From contig NZ_CP126093.1 in assembly GCF_030123065.1 (NCBI RefSeq), forward strand, positions 5,152,001 through 5,216,000: a stretch of DNA of 64,000 bases, read 5' to 3'. Shown here one piece after another: positions 8,958 through 15,846 of the stretch (positions are counted from its first letter, which is position 1; each line of letters begins with the position of its first letter). Position numbers and translations under genes: made by a program. Below the pieces are notes generated by a model, which made no database searches, was not told the DNA's origin, and was given only the letters and a program-made list of their open reading frames with translations. This stretch comes from Neobacillus sp. DY30. GTDB lineage: Bacteria > Bacillota > Bacilli > Bacillales > Cytobacillaceae.

Positions 8958-9191
8958 TTAAACGTTTTTTAAAACCATATATAAACGGTTATTTCTCTCA
9001 TTTCTTTCTTCGTCTGAAGCTAAATCATATTTTTTTAACAGATGAAACACTTCATTTAATAAATCTTGTGTATGTTCATTGGAGAAGAATTGTTCAAATA
9101 ACGGCTTCATGTCTTCCGGTAGAAATGCTTCTTGCGATTCATACTTGTTTCTAACATCTTCATGTGAATGATTCAGTTTGCATTCGCTCAT
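8958..9191 (-). CDS. Small conserved hypothetical protein, 77 aa
   Basis: Not recognised. Soluble, acidic, helical-looking protein with no signal or membrane segment; leucine-rich middle (LLNEVFHLLKKYDLA) and a charged DEERNERNN patch. An AAGGTG site lies 6 nt before the ATG at 9191; the frame's first codon falls inside that site. It follows the AI-2E family gene by about 12 bp, so the two are probably cotranscribed. A terminator follows. Confidence 0.65.
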   Translation of the reverse strand: MSECKLNHSHEDVRNKYESQEAFLPEDMKPLFEQFFSNEHTQDLLNEVFHLLKKYDLASDEERNERNNRLYMVLKNV

Positions 9192-9203
9192 TACAATCAC
9201 CTT

Positions 9204-10205
9204 CTATACTTTCTTATGATCTGTTACTTCTAAAACATCTAATATGAAAACAAATACCGGAATACCGATGATTAACCCCCAAACCCCGAAAAAATGTTCA
9301 GAGAATATTAATACGAGAAATGTATAGAAAACCGGTAAATTTGTTTTGGATGACATTAAATTCGGATTTAAAATATAGGCTTCAATCGCATGGATGATCA
9401 TAATTGCGATAAATACATACAGCACAGTCATAATGCCGCCAATGCTATACCCTATGATAACCAGTGGTATCAAAGATATGATTACCCCGGCAACAGGAAT
9501 TAATCCTAAGAATAGAATCATAATAGACAGTCCGCCTAATTGCGGGAAACCGAAAATCCATAAAGCAATTGTTGTTAGAATGCAGTTTACTACCGCAATG
9601 ATGATTTGTGCTTCAATCACCTTACCAAAAGTCCCAACAAATTTAAGTGAGAAGAATTCAATTTCTGCGTATATAGATGCAACCTTACTCGTTTTAAATT
9701 TCTTGGTAAATTCAACTAAACGAGGCTTTTCCAATAAATAGAACAAACTCATTAATAGCGCAATAAGAATTTGTAATCCAAAAGTACTTATATCCGTAAA
9801 ATAAGTTATTAAAAAGGTAAAGCCTCTCTCCAAATAATTTGAAATCTGAATTTCTTCAAGCCGGCTGACCAAATAATTTAATATAATATTATCGTGTTCT
9901 TTTGTATAGAACGCTGTAATCTGCCTTATTAATGCAGTTATTTCGCCAATAATCATTGGTAAGTATTTCACAAGTCCATATGACAGAAGGCCTACAATAG
10001 TAGAATAGGACGCAATAACAAGTATTTTTCGATTGAGTGGTATTTTTCTGTTCAAAAAGATCACTAACCGGTCCATTAAAAACGTGAAAATAAACGTAAA
10101 TAGTATCAAATTAATCATATCTTTTAGTCCGTAAAGCACTAATGCAAGTAAGACAAAGATAGAAATTCTTTTAAAACCGCTGCTTTTTATCAGATTATTA
10201 ATCAT
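9204..10205 (-). CDS. AI-2E family transporter (PerM/YueF type)
   Basis: Polytopic membrane protein of 333 residues with about seven to eight hydrophobic segments. The conserved late region includes GLIPVAGVIISLIPLVIIGYS and a final IIGIPVFVFILDVL, typical of the family. Members have been linked to autoinducer-2 export or Na+/H+ antiport, but most are uncharacterised, so function is open. The binding site before the ATG is weak. First gene of a two-gene unit with the 77-aa protein. Confidence 0.8.
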   Translation of the reverse strand: MINNLIKSSGFKRISIFVLLALVLYGLKDMINLILFTFIFTFLMDRLVIFLNRKIPLNRKILVIASYSTIVGLLSYGLVKYLPMIIGEITALIRQITAFYTKEHDNIILNYLVSRLEEIQISNYLERGFTFLITYFTDISTFGLQILIALLMSLFYLLEKPRLVEFTKKFKTSKVASIYAEIEFFSLKFVGTFGKVIEAQIIIAVVNCILTTIALWIFGFPQLGGLSIMILFLGLIPVAGVIISLIPLVIIGYSIGGIMTVLYVFIAIMIIHAIEAYILNPNLMSSKTNLPVFYTFLVLIFSEHFFGVWGLIIGIPVFVFILDVLEVTDHKKV

Positions 10206-10436
10206 ATACTTTTACCAAACCCCATTTTTATGTCCTGAAGAACTATATTTTAAGTTTATTATAACAAATATGTACATGATTGTTACTTCTAAGTCTGAAT
10301 CTTTTTAGTAAAAAGATTCATTCTTTCGTCATGGGAACTGCATGAAGAAAAATTCATAGGGAGACAGGCAAAAACTCCTGCTCCTCATCATACATATTCA
10401 AAGAGCACAGGATTGATTTGAACGGAGGGGATTTTC

Positions 10437-10655
10437 GTGTCGGGAGGTCAGAGAGCACTTTTATACATTTTGTCCTTTATCATACCTGTAGTAGGCATTA
10501 TCCTTGGGATTGTATGGATGAATGATCAAGATTTAGACAAGAAAGCTATCGGAAAAACCTGTTTAATCGTTGGTATTGTTTCGATTGTCCTTAGTTGTAT
10601 TTGCTGGTTTGCCGCTTCAGCATTGTCGATAATCCCTGCTTTTATGACGTATTAA
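10437..10655 (+). CDS. Small two-helix membrane protein (DUF4190-like)
   Basis: Seventy-two residues with two hydrophobic helices (about 10-28 and 42-68) joined by a charged loop, MNDQDLDKKAIGKTCL. This spacing resembles the DUF4190 type of small Bacillus membrane proteins, but the family call is tentative. Start is a GTG with a strong GGAGGGG site 6 nt upstream. A terminator follows directly. Confidence 0.65.
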   Translation: MSGGQRALLYILSFIIPVVGIILGIVWMNDQDLDKKAIGKTCLIVGIVSIVLSCICWFAASALSIIPAFMTY

Positions 10656-10666
10656 TATAGGCGGAT

Positions 10667-10697
10667 AACCCAATTCTTTTAATTGAATTGGGTTTTT
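10667..10697 (+). terminator. Terminator after the small membrane gene
   Basis: AACCCAATTC / GAATTGGGTT with an 8-nt loop, then TTTT. It also shows that a TTG at 10688 is not a plausible start for the next gene. Confidence 0.85.
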
Positions 10698-10708
10698 CAG
10701 TAGGAGTG

Positions 10709-11356
10709 ATGGAGTTGCTTCATGATATTTTACATTTCTTTGGGAGAGCGATTTGTCACCAATTCGAAGTACGCTCTCTCACAGTATCCGGTGACGTCCT
10801 TGCAGTATGCGCCAGGGACACTGGAATTTATATAGGTATTTTCTCTACCTTAATGTATTTACATTTCTTTAAACGCAGACAACCTATAACCATACCCTCT
10901 ATTAAAGTAAGCTTTTTACTTCTGTTTTTCCTTGTTCCTTTAATGGCAGATGGACTAGGATCCTATACCGGCCTTTTTGAATCGAATAATCCACGGCGTT
11001 TATTGACGGGTATTTCTTTTGGGCTTGTATTGCCTTATTTTACATATCCACTACTATCGAAAAAGTATTTTTATCATGACAGTGTGCCTGTTATAAGCAA
11101 AATACAAGATTTTATTGTTCCACTAGTGGTCAGCGTTTTATTAGGGTGCCTATTTTATATGGGTTGGCCGTCTCACATCGTACTGGATGGCTTTATTATC
11201 GTTACTGCCATTGGTTGGTTTAGTCTATTAGCTTCTTTCTTGTTTCCATTCATTACAAGATTCAAAGTGAGGATGTTTTTTTCCCTGTTAATTAGTTTTT
11301 CTTTCCTTTCGATTCTTTCATTAGCACATGCGTGGATTCTTTCCTTTCATATGTGA
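10709..11356 (+). CDS. DUF2085 family membrane protein
   Basis: About six hydrophobic segments in some 215 residues. The N-terminal stretch GRAICHQFEVRS and CARDTGIYIGIF are the Cys-containing hallmarks of DUF2085, a family of unknown function; the two cysteines and the His may bind metal or form a redox pair. AGGAG lies just before the ATG at 10709. A TTG at 10715 has better spacing and could be the true start. No operon partner is certain. Confidence 0.68.
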   Translation: MELLHDILHFFGRAICHQFEVRSLTVSGDVLAVCARDTGIYIGIFSTLMYLHFFKRRQPITIPSIKVSFLLLFFLVPLMADGLGSYTGLFESNNPRRLLTGISFGLVLPYFTYPLLSKKYFYHDSVPVISKIQDFIVPLVVSVLLGCLFYMGWPSHIVLDGFIIVTAIGWFSLLASFLFPFITRFKVRMFFSLLISFSFLSILSLAHAWILSFHM

Positions 11357-11424
11357 GGCCATTTTCAATAAAACTTTCCATTAATTGGCTTCTTTTTATC
11401 GTCAAAATTAGGCTGTTAATTCCA

Positions 11425-11453
11425 TTGACAATGATTCTCATTATCTATAAAAT
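11425..11453 (+). promoter_or_regulatory. Sigma-A promoter overlapped by a Fur box
   Basis: A -35 TTGACA (11425-11430), 17-nt spacer and -10 TAAAAT (11448-11453) form a near-perfect promoter. The 19-mer GACAATGATTCTCATTATC at 11427-11445 matches the Fur box GATAATGATAATCATTATC at 16 of 19 positions and fills the spacer. Fur with iron bound there would block RNA polymerase, so the downstream 154-aa gene should be induced by iron limitation. Confidence 0.82.
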
Positions 11454-11492
11454 CAACACTATAAACAACTTCGGAAATGGGGGATCATCATT

Positions 11493-11957
11493 ATGTTTAA
11501 CATGCTATTTGGGTTAAAGGATATTCACACGGTTATCGCAAATCAGCGTAAAATTGGCGGTGCTGCAGAAGCAGACTCTATCACTCTATCTTCTGGTGAA
11601 ATCTATCTAAACCCAGTGTTTACAAATGTTGATTTCTCTAAAGGACAGTATGTATCTATTGGTTTTATTGATGGTGAAGGACAGAACATTATTGCCCATG
11701 TAGATCAAATTGCGGTTATAAAAGGATTAGAACATAAACTAATTTGTCAGCTAAATAATACCTATATAAAACAAATGCTCGTTCGTGATACACTACAATA
11801 CCTGCAAAAGCTTTGTGAAGTTAACGCTGGATTTGTCACAAAAACCTTTAAGAAAGAGGCTTTGAGACTTGTTCAGGATATAAGTGTAAATGAATTAAAC
11901 AAACACAATATCTCACTACCATTCCCTGTTGAAGACAAAATTATAAAGTTGGCATAA
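11493..11957 (+). CDS. Unrecognised 154-aa protein, predicted Fur-regulated
   Basis: I do not recognise a family. Soluble protein without signal peptide or membrane helix. The N-terminal half looks like beta strands (SITLSSGEIYLNPVF, YVSIGFIDGEGQNIIAHV); the C-terminal half (about 85-150) looks helical. A single Cys pair is spread apart (about 86 and 108), with no metal-binding motif and no TVGSLI encapsulin tag. Start ATG follows GGGGGATCATCATT; a second ATG 9 nt downstream is possible. The promoter is covered by a Fur box, and the gene converges on the encapsulin iron-storage operon. A role in iron homeostasis is inference from that context. Confidence 0.75.
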   Translation: MFNMLFGLKDIHTVIANQRKIGGAAEADSITLSSGEIYLNPVFTNVDFSKGQYVSIGFIDGEGQNIIAHVDQIAVIKGLEHKLICQLNNTYIKQMLVRDTLQYLQKLCEVNAGFVTKTFKKEALRLVQDISVNELNKHNISLPFPVEDKIIKLA

Positions 11958-11963
11958 TAAAAA

Positions 11964-11997
11964 ATGAGGTCCCTTCGCTGGACCTCGTTTTTTTTTA
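11964..11997. terminator. Terminator between converging genes
   Basis: AAAATGAGGTCC / GGACCTCGTTTTTTTT with a short loop; A and T runs on both sides let it end both the Fur-linked gene and the encapsulin operon. Confidence 0.75.
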
Positions 11998-12008
11998 TTG
12001 GATTAAAT

Positions 12009-12356
12009 TTAATGTATTTCAGCCTGACAGGCTAGGCGATACCCGTTGGTTATTTCATTCTTTAGTTTTTTCTGCTCCTGACTGTTTGGGGCAGATAATC
12101 TAGGACCTATTAACACTTTGACCGTACACTGTCCGCACGTTCCTTTTCTGCATTTATAATTGATCTGCTTACCTTGATTCAGAGCTATATCCAACAGCTT
12201 TCCTTTTACAGGATGAATGTCCATCCTTTTGCCGTTTTGCTCTACAGTAATCACTTCCGTCTTGATTACTTTACTTTCGGTCTGTTCTGATACAGGTGGT
12301 TTGGCAATCAGCCTTCCCGGAATAAGAGACCCAACAGTGTATACACGATTGTTCAT
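12009..12356 (-). CDS. [2Fe-2S] ferredoxin with N-terminal encapsulin-targeting peptide
   Basis: Plant-type 2Fe-2S ferredoxin, 115 residues. Cluster ligands are seen in CRKGTCGQC (C-x4-C-x2-C) and a later Cys in RLACQAEIH. Unusually, the protein opens with about 30 extra residues: MNNRVYTVGSLIPGRL then a Pro/Glu-rich linker. The TVGSLI core is identical to the C-terminal tag of the neighbouring IMEF protein, so it is probably loaded inside the shell. Known IMEF loci also carry such a ferredoxin, proposed to reduce stored Fe(III) for release. Its ATG overlaps the encapsulin stop (TAATG), with GGGGG upstream. The longer frame reading was rejected for this start. Confidence 0.9.
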   Translation of the reverse strand: MNNRVYTVGSLIPGRLIAKPPVSEQTESKVIKTEVITVEQNGKRMDIHPVKGKLLDIALNQGKQINYKCRKGTCGQCTVKVLIGPRLSAPNSQEQKKLKNEITNGYRLACQAEIH

Positions 12357-13204
12357 TAGTCCCCCATGGATTCCAATGTGCAAATGGCGGAAGGGCGTTT
12401 TATTCGTAAAACAACCGTCTCGTAAACACGGAAAGGATGATTCATACCTTCTACACCCAAGTAAGCAGTATCAAAATCCTCTGAAATAGCCAAATCGAGA
12501 TTATTTCTTCCTGTATTTAGCAGCACACCCGATCTTCCTTTTAAAACAGGTGATTGGAATACACCGTCCGTAACTAACTCCCGAATATGTTCGATTTCCA
12601 ATACATTTGTATCACGGTGAACACGATGAACGAGAGAATACAGCTGTGGTGATAGCACAAGAGCAAATGGGCCATTGTGGTTCATCTCCAGCAGTTTATT
12701 TCTTGCGTCCACAATATCTTGAAAGGCATTTCCAGATTCATACCATTCACCGATCAAATGTGTTAAACGCCCTGGTACATTCATTAAACCAGGAATATCA
12801 AATTCCCGGGTTCCATGAAAGATCATTTGATCTTCTAAAATCGCAACATCCCGGGCTGCATTGGCCGCGGCAGAAAAATCAATTGGGATATCTAATACCT
12901 TTGCCTGATCCAAATCACGCCAATATAATACGAAATCCTTATAAAGTAATGGTATCGTATAGTTCACCCTTTTACTTGCTTCAATATCCGTATCGAAGGA
13001 TCCTTGGAAGTCCATTTTCGCTTCTAAGTTTTCTGAAAAAATATCATTAAAAATGCTCTGGACACCACGCCCCAATGGGCCATATAACTCAATAAAGCGG
13101 CGGCCTACGAGCTGTCTTCGTGCTGCCTCAATTACCGTTTGGTCTAATTGTGTAAACTCCTGACTTGATAACGGTGAATCCGGGTATAATTGTGTTTTGT
13201 TCAT
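12356..13204 (-). CDS. Encapsulin shell protein, IMEF iron-storage type
   Basis: Major shell protein of a protein nanocompartment with the HK97 phage-capsid fold, 282 residues. Recognisable family features: N-terminal helix LTQLD-like region that binds cargo tags (here FTQLDQTVIEAARRQLVGRRFIE in parts), LYGPLGRGVQSI, a long-arm segment, YKDFVLYWRDLDQA, and NAARDVAILEDQMIFHG. The C-terminus holds ISEDFDTAYLGVEG and a beta-sheet end, VVLRIKRPSAIC. The length fits the larger T=4 shells reported for Firmicute IMEF systems. Middle gene: 20 bp after IMEF, overlapping the ferredoxin. No protease or peroxidase cargo is present, which points to iron storage. Confidence 0.93.
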   Translation of the reverse strand: MNKTQLYPDSPLSSQEFTQLDQTVIEAARRQLVGRRFIELYGPLGRGVQSIFNDIFSENLEAKMDFQGSFDTDIEASKRVNYTIPLLYKDFVLYWRDLDQAKVLDIPIDFSAAANAARDVAILEDQMIFHGTREFDIPGLMNVPGRLTHLIGEWYESGNAFQDIVDARNKLLEMNHNGPFALVLSPQLYSLVHRVHRDTNVLEIEHIRELVTDGVFQSPVLKGRSGVLLNTGRNNLDLAISEDFDTAYLGVEGMNHPFRVYETVVLRIKRPSAICTLESMGD

Positions 13205-13224
13205 TTGCTTCTACCTCTCTTTCC

Positions 13225-13794
13225 CTATATTAAGCTGCCCACCGTAAATCCTCTTCTCTGTTTTGTCTGAGGAATATGGGCAATTACTGTTGCAGTGGCT
13301 GACCGATCTAAATGATCATGGTGCTCATCATGATAGGCATGGGGGTCAACAAAGTTGGTGTCAAATCGGCTGTTGATATCGATTAGCATTTGTTTTACTT
13401 GCTGGTAATCCTTATAGGATACTTCCCTTAGACTATTTAATAGAGTGCTTCGCTCTTCATCAGTGAAGCGAAATAGTGCTAAGTCAAGATGTTCGACGAA
13501 ATTATGTAAACCAAACTTTTCAAGGTTAAGTTCCTGTAAAAGTCGATTGAATTCATTGTTGGCTGGAGAAAACTCTTTTTCATCTTTGACTTGCTGAAAT
13601 TTTTGAATAAGGGGGATCAATACGACCAAACGGGATAGACGCTGTTCCTCTTCTTCATAAATATGGTGATAGTACAGCCTTTCATGTTCATCAGCTGCAT
13701 TTTGAATGACCGGATCAAGCATATTCATGAATTTTTCAATTGCATCTTTTGTTGTCGTAAATATCTGATAAAAAGCCCTTAACTCTTCTTGCAT
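13225..13794 (-). CDS. IMEF ferritin-like encapsulin cargo protein
   Basis: Iron-Mineralizing Encapsulin-associated Firmicute protein, 189 residues. The helical ferritin-like part (about 1-145) has acidic patches such as HHIYEEEEQRLSRL and NFVEHLDLALFRFTDEE that can form the ferroxidase site. Then comes a flexible His-rich linker (DPHAYHDEHHDHLD) and the C-terminal targeting peptide RRGFTVGSLI that docks on the shell interior. Known IMEF proteins oxidise Fe(II) and let iron mineral fill the shell. First gene of the operon, with GGAGG 9 nt before the ATG. No Fur box was seen in its upstream region. Confidence 0.92.
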   Translation of the reverse strand: MQEELRAFYQIFTTTKDAIEKFMNMLDPVIQNAADEHERLYYHHIYEEEEQRLSRLVVLIPLIQKFQQVKDEKEFSPANNEFNRLLQELNLEKFGLHNFVEHLDLALFRFTDEERSTLLNSLREVSYKDYQQVKQMLIDINSRFDTNFVDPHAYHDEHHDHLDRSATATVIAHIPQTKQRRGFTVGSLI

Positions 13795-13893
13795 TCACTC
13801 GCACCTCCAAATACTCTCTACCTGACATTATTGACGTTGTTTGTTTTTCTAAAACCTTTTGGTTACAATCTTTTGAACAAATCGTTTAGATGA

Positions 13894-13928
13894 ATAACTA
13901 TGGTCAATTGAAAACATAATAACTATGG
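13894..13928 (+). repeat. Short direct repeat before the coat gene
   Basis: ATAACTATGG occurs at 13894-13903 and again at 13919-13928, 25 bp apart, between the divergent IMEF operon and the coat gene. It could be a paired binding site for a sporulation regulator, but no known consensus was matched. Confidence 0.4.
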
Positions 13929-13957
13929 CTGTTATCAATCAATTAGGAGGAGAAAAT

Positions 13958-14632
13958 ATGATGCAAAATCAGCAAGGTCAACAAGGACAAATGCACCAAA
14001 ATATGCATACAGGTAATGTTCCCCCGCAGATGAATCACGGTGGTCATGAAGTGATCGACTTAAATGAGGTGCTTTCATCCGCAATCGGTACTATGAATCA
14101 GTATTTAATGCTACGTCAGCACGTAAAAGACCCTGAATTACTCGATATACTAGATCGTCAATATAAATTTATGCAAGATGAATATAACATTACTTTAGAG
14201 TGCTTCAAATCCGGTCAAAACCCTTCCCATCCAACTTCAAGCTATAAAATGAATCAAGGGAACGATTTCATTTATGGAATGACACCGGCTCAGCCAAAGA
14301 AGCCTTTTCAATCTGTAGCTGAAATTAATGATGAATACATTTCTAGTTGTATGCTTGCATCTTGTAAGTCAGGTGCACAAATGAAAACAATGGCAGCACT
14401 GGAGTCAACAAATCCAGTTGTACGCCGTGTACTAGCAGATTCAATTCCAAACTGCATTGAAATGGGATATGAGCTTTCCATTTATCAAAATAAACATAAA
14501 TACTATCAAGTACCACAATTTGCGGAGCAAGATATGATGAACTTCTTCAATGCATTTGCACCAGCACAGGGAATGCCGCAAGGGCAAATGCCAAATAACA
14601 ATGTGAATATGAACAACAATATGCCGCATTAA
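13958..14632 (+). CDS. CotF-family spore coat protein
   Basis: Coat-like protein of 224 residues. Gln/Met/His-rich N-terminal tail (about 1-35), then a ferritin-like helical CotF domain: DLNEVLSSAIGTMNQYLMLR, DPELLDILDRQYKFMQDEYN, and a second half with MLASCKSGAQMKTMAALES. Asn/Met/Pro-rich tail at the end. Such proteins (CotF, YhcQ, YhcN neighbours) sit in the spore coat. Start is the ATG at 13958 with AGGAGGAGAAAAT upstream; an earlier in-frame ATG lacks a site. Expected sporulation-specific expression; the promoter was not assigned. Presence of this gene supports a spore former. Confidence 0.85.
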   Translation: MMQNQQGQQGQMHQNMHTGNVPPQMNHGGHEVIDLNEVLSSAIGTMNQYLMLRQHVKDPELLDILDRQYKFMQDEYNITLECFKSGQNPSHPTSSYKMNQGNDFIYGMTPAQPKKPFQSVAEINDEYISSCMLASCKSGAQMKTMAALESTNPVVRRVLADSIPNCIEMGYELSIYQNKHKYYQVPQFAEQDMMNFFNAFAPAQGMPQGQMPNNNVNMNNNMPH

Positions 14633-14670
14633 AACAAAATGGCCATTCTATTTCTGTTAATTCAGGGCAT

Positions 14671-14710
14671 AAAAAGCGTTCCATTCTTCCTAAGAATGGA
14701 ACGCTTTTTT
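14671..14710. terminator. Bidirectional terminator
   Basis: Strong 16-bp stem AAAGCGTTCCATTCTT / AAGAATGGAACGCTTT with T-run on one side and A-run on the other. It serves the coat gene and the converging racemase gene. Confidence 0.9.
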
Positions 14711-14714
14711 CATT

Positions 14715-15824
14715 TTAGCTATTAAATGTTTTTGAATACAATGTCTGGTCGTCAATTTTTGTTATAGACGGTTCGAAGCCGATTCCCGGAAGGTCTGGAA
14801 CATGGATATATCCGTTATTCATCACTACCTCTGGTTGAATAATATCCTCTTTCCAGTAGTGAGAAGAAGGAGCTGTATCACCCGGCAGTATGAAATTAGC
14901 TAACGAAGTAATTGCAATATTGTGAGCCCTGCCGATTCCTGCTTCCAGCATTCCTCCGCACCACATCGGGATGTCGTTCTTCACACATAAGTCATGAATC
15001 ATTTTCGACTGTGTCAATCCGCCAACCCGGCCGATTTTTAAATTAATGATTTTACAACTGCCTAATTCAAGCGCTTTTCGCGCGTCCTCAACTGTATGAA
15101 TGCTTTCGTCTAAGCAAATAGGCGTCTGAAGTTTCGCCTGGAGCCTTGAATGGTCAATGATATCATCACAGGCCAACGGCTGTTCAATCATTGTTAAATT
15201 GAATTGATCCAATTGCTGCAGGTGTTCAATATCCTCAAGCGTATACGCACAATTGGCGTCTGCCATTAGCGCGATATCAGGAAACTGCGCCCGGATAGCC
15301 TTTAAAATATGAATATCCCAATCTGGCTTTATTTTTACCTTTATTCGTTTGTAGCCATCGTTCAGATATCCTTCAATTTGTTGAAGCATTTTGTACTCAG
15401 AATCCTGAATTCCAACACTTACTCCAACTTCAATTTTGTCTTTTACCCCACCCAGGGCTTTTGCTAATGAAATGTTCCGATCACGTGCATACAGATCCCA
15501 AACAGCACATTCAAGGGCAGCCTTTGCATTATAATTTCCGCGAATGTGCTTGAATCTTTCTGAGACCTCATCTGGATGCTGAATAGGTTCTTTTAATAAC
15601 AGCGGAATCAGGAAATCACTCATCATATGCCAATTGGTTTTTACCGTTTCTTCATTGTAAATTGGTTCGATAATCGAAACTGATTCACCCCAGCCCGACA
15701 AGCCGTTTTTACCTTTTACTTCTACGATAATAAAATCCTTGTCATACTCCGTCCCTACACTTGTTGTGAAAGGATTTAACAGATCCATTTTAATATGTCT
15801 TAATACGATGCTTTTTATCTCCAT
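14715..15824 (-). CDS. N-acylamino acid racemase / o-succinylbenzoate synthase family enzyme (MenC-like)
   Basis: Enolase-superfamily enzyme, 369 residues. Muconate-lactonising-type capping domain (1-125), then a barrel with the catalytic Lys in VKIKP, metal ligands in MADANCAYT, MIEQPL and CLDESIH, and the second Lys in LKIGRVGG. The tail has WCGGMLEAGIGRAHN, typical of the NSAR/OSBS group. OSBS makes menaquinone, NSAR racemises N-succinyl amino acids. There are no men genes here; the neighbours are a YjiH protein and a TRAP/RpiR set, so racemisation of an N-acyl amino acid is more likely (inference). Start ATG at 15824 has an AAGGGG site. Confidence 0.82.
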   Translation of the reverse strand: MEIKSIVLRHIKMDLLNPFTTSVGTEYDKDFIIVEVKGKNGLSGWGESVSIIEPIYNEETVKTNWHMMSDFLIPLLLKEPIQHPDEVSERFKHIRGNYNAKAALECAVWDLYARDRNISLAKALGGVKDKIEVGVSVGIQDSEYKMLQQIEGYLNDGYKRIKVKIKPDWDIHILKAIRAQFPDIALMADANCAYTLEDIEHLQQLDQFNLTMIEQPLACDDIIDHSRLQAKLQTPICLDESIHTVEDARKALELGSCKIINLKIGRVGGLTQSKMIHDLCVKNDIPMWCGGMLEAGIGRAHNIAITSLANFILPGDTAPSSHYWKEDIIQPEVVMNNGYIHVPDLPGIGFEPSITKIDDQTLYSKTFNS

Positions 15825-15846
15825 TTTTTTTATCCCCTTGGTTCGT

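Noticed and set aside
11332..11517. 61-codon frame upstream of the Fur-linked gene
   Set aside because: It runs through the promoter and Fur box and overlaps both neighbours; no binding site.
14715..15824. menC of menaquinone synthesis
   Set aside because: Sequence allows it, but there are no men genes here and the neighbours are transport and regulatory genes. Left as NSAR/OSBS family.
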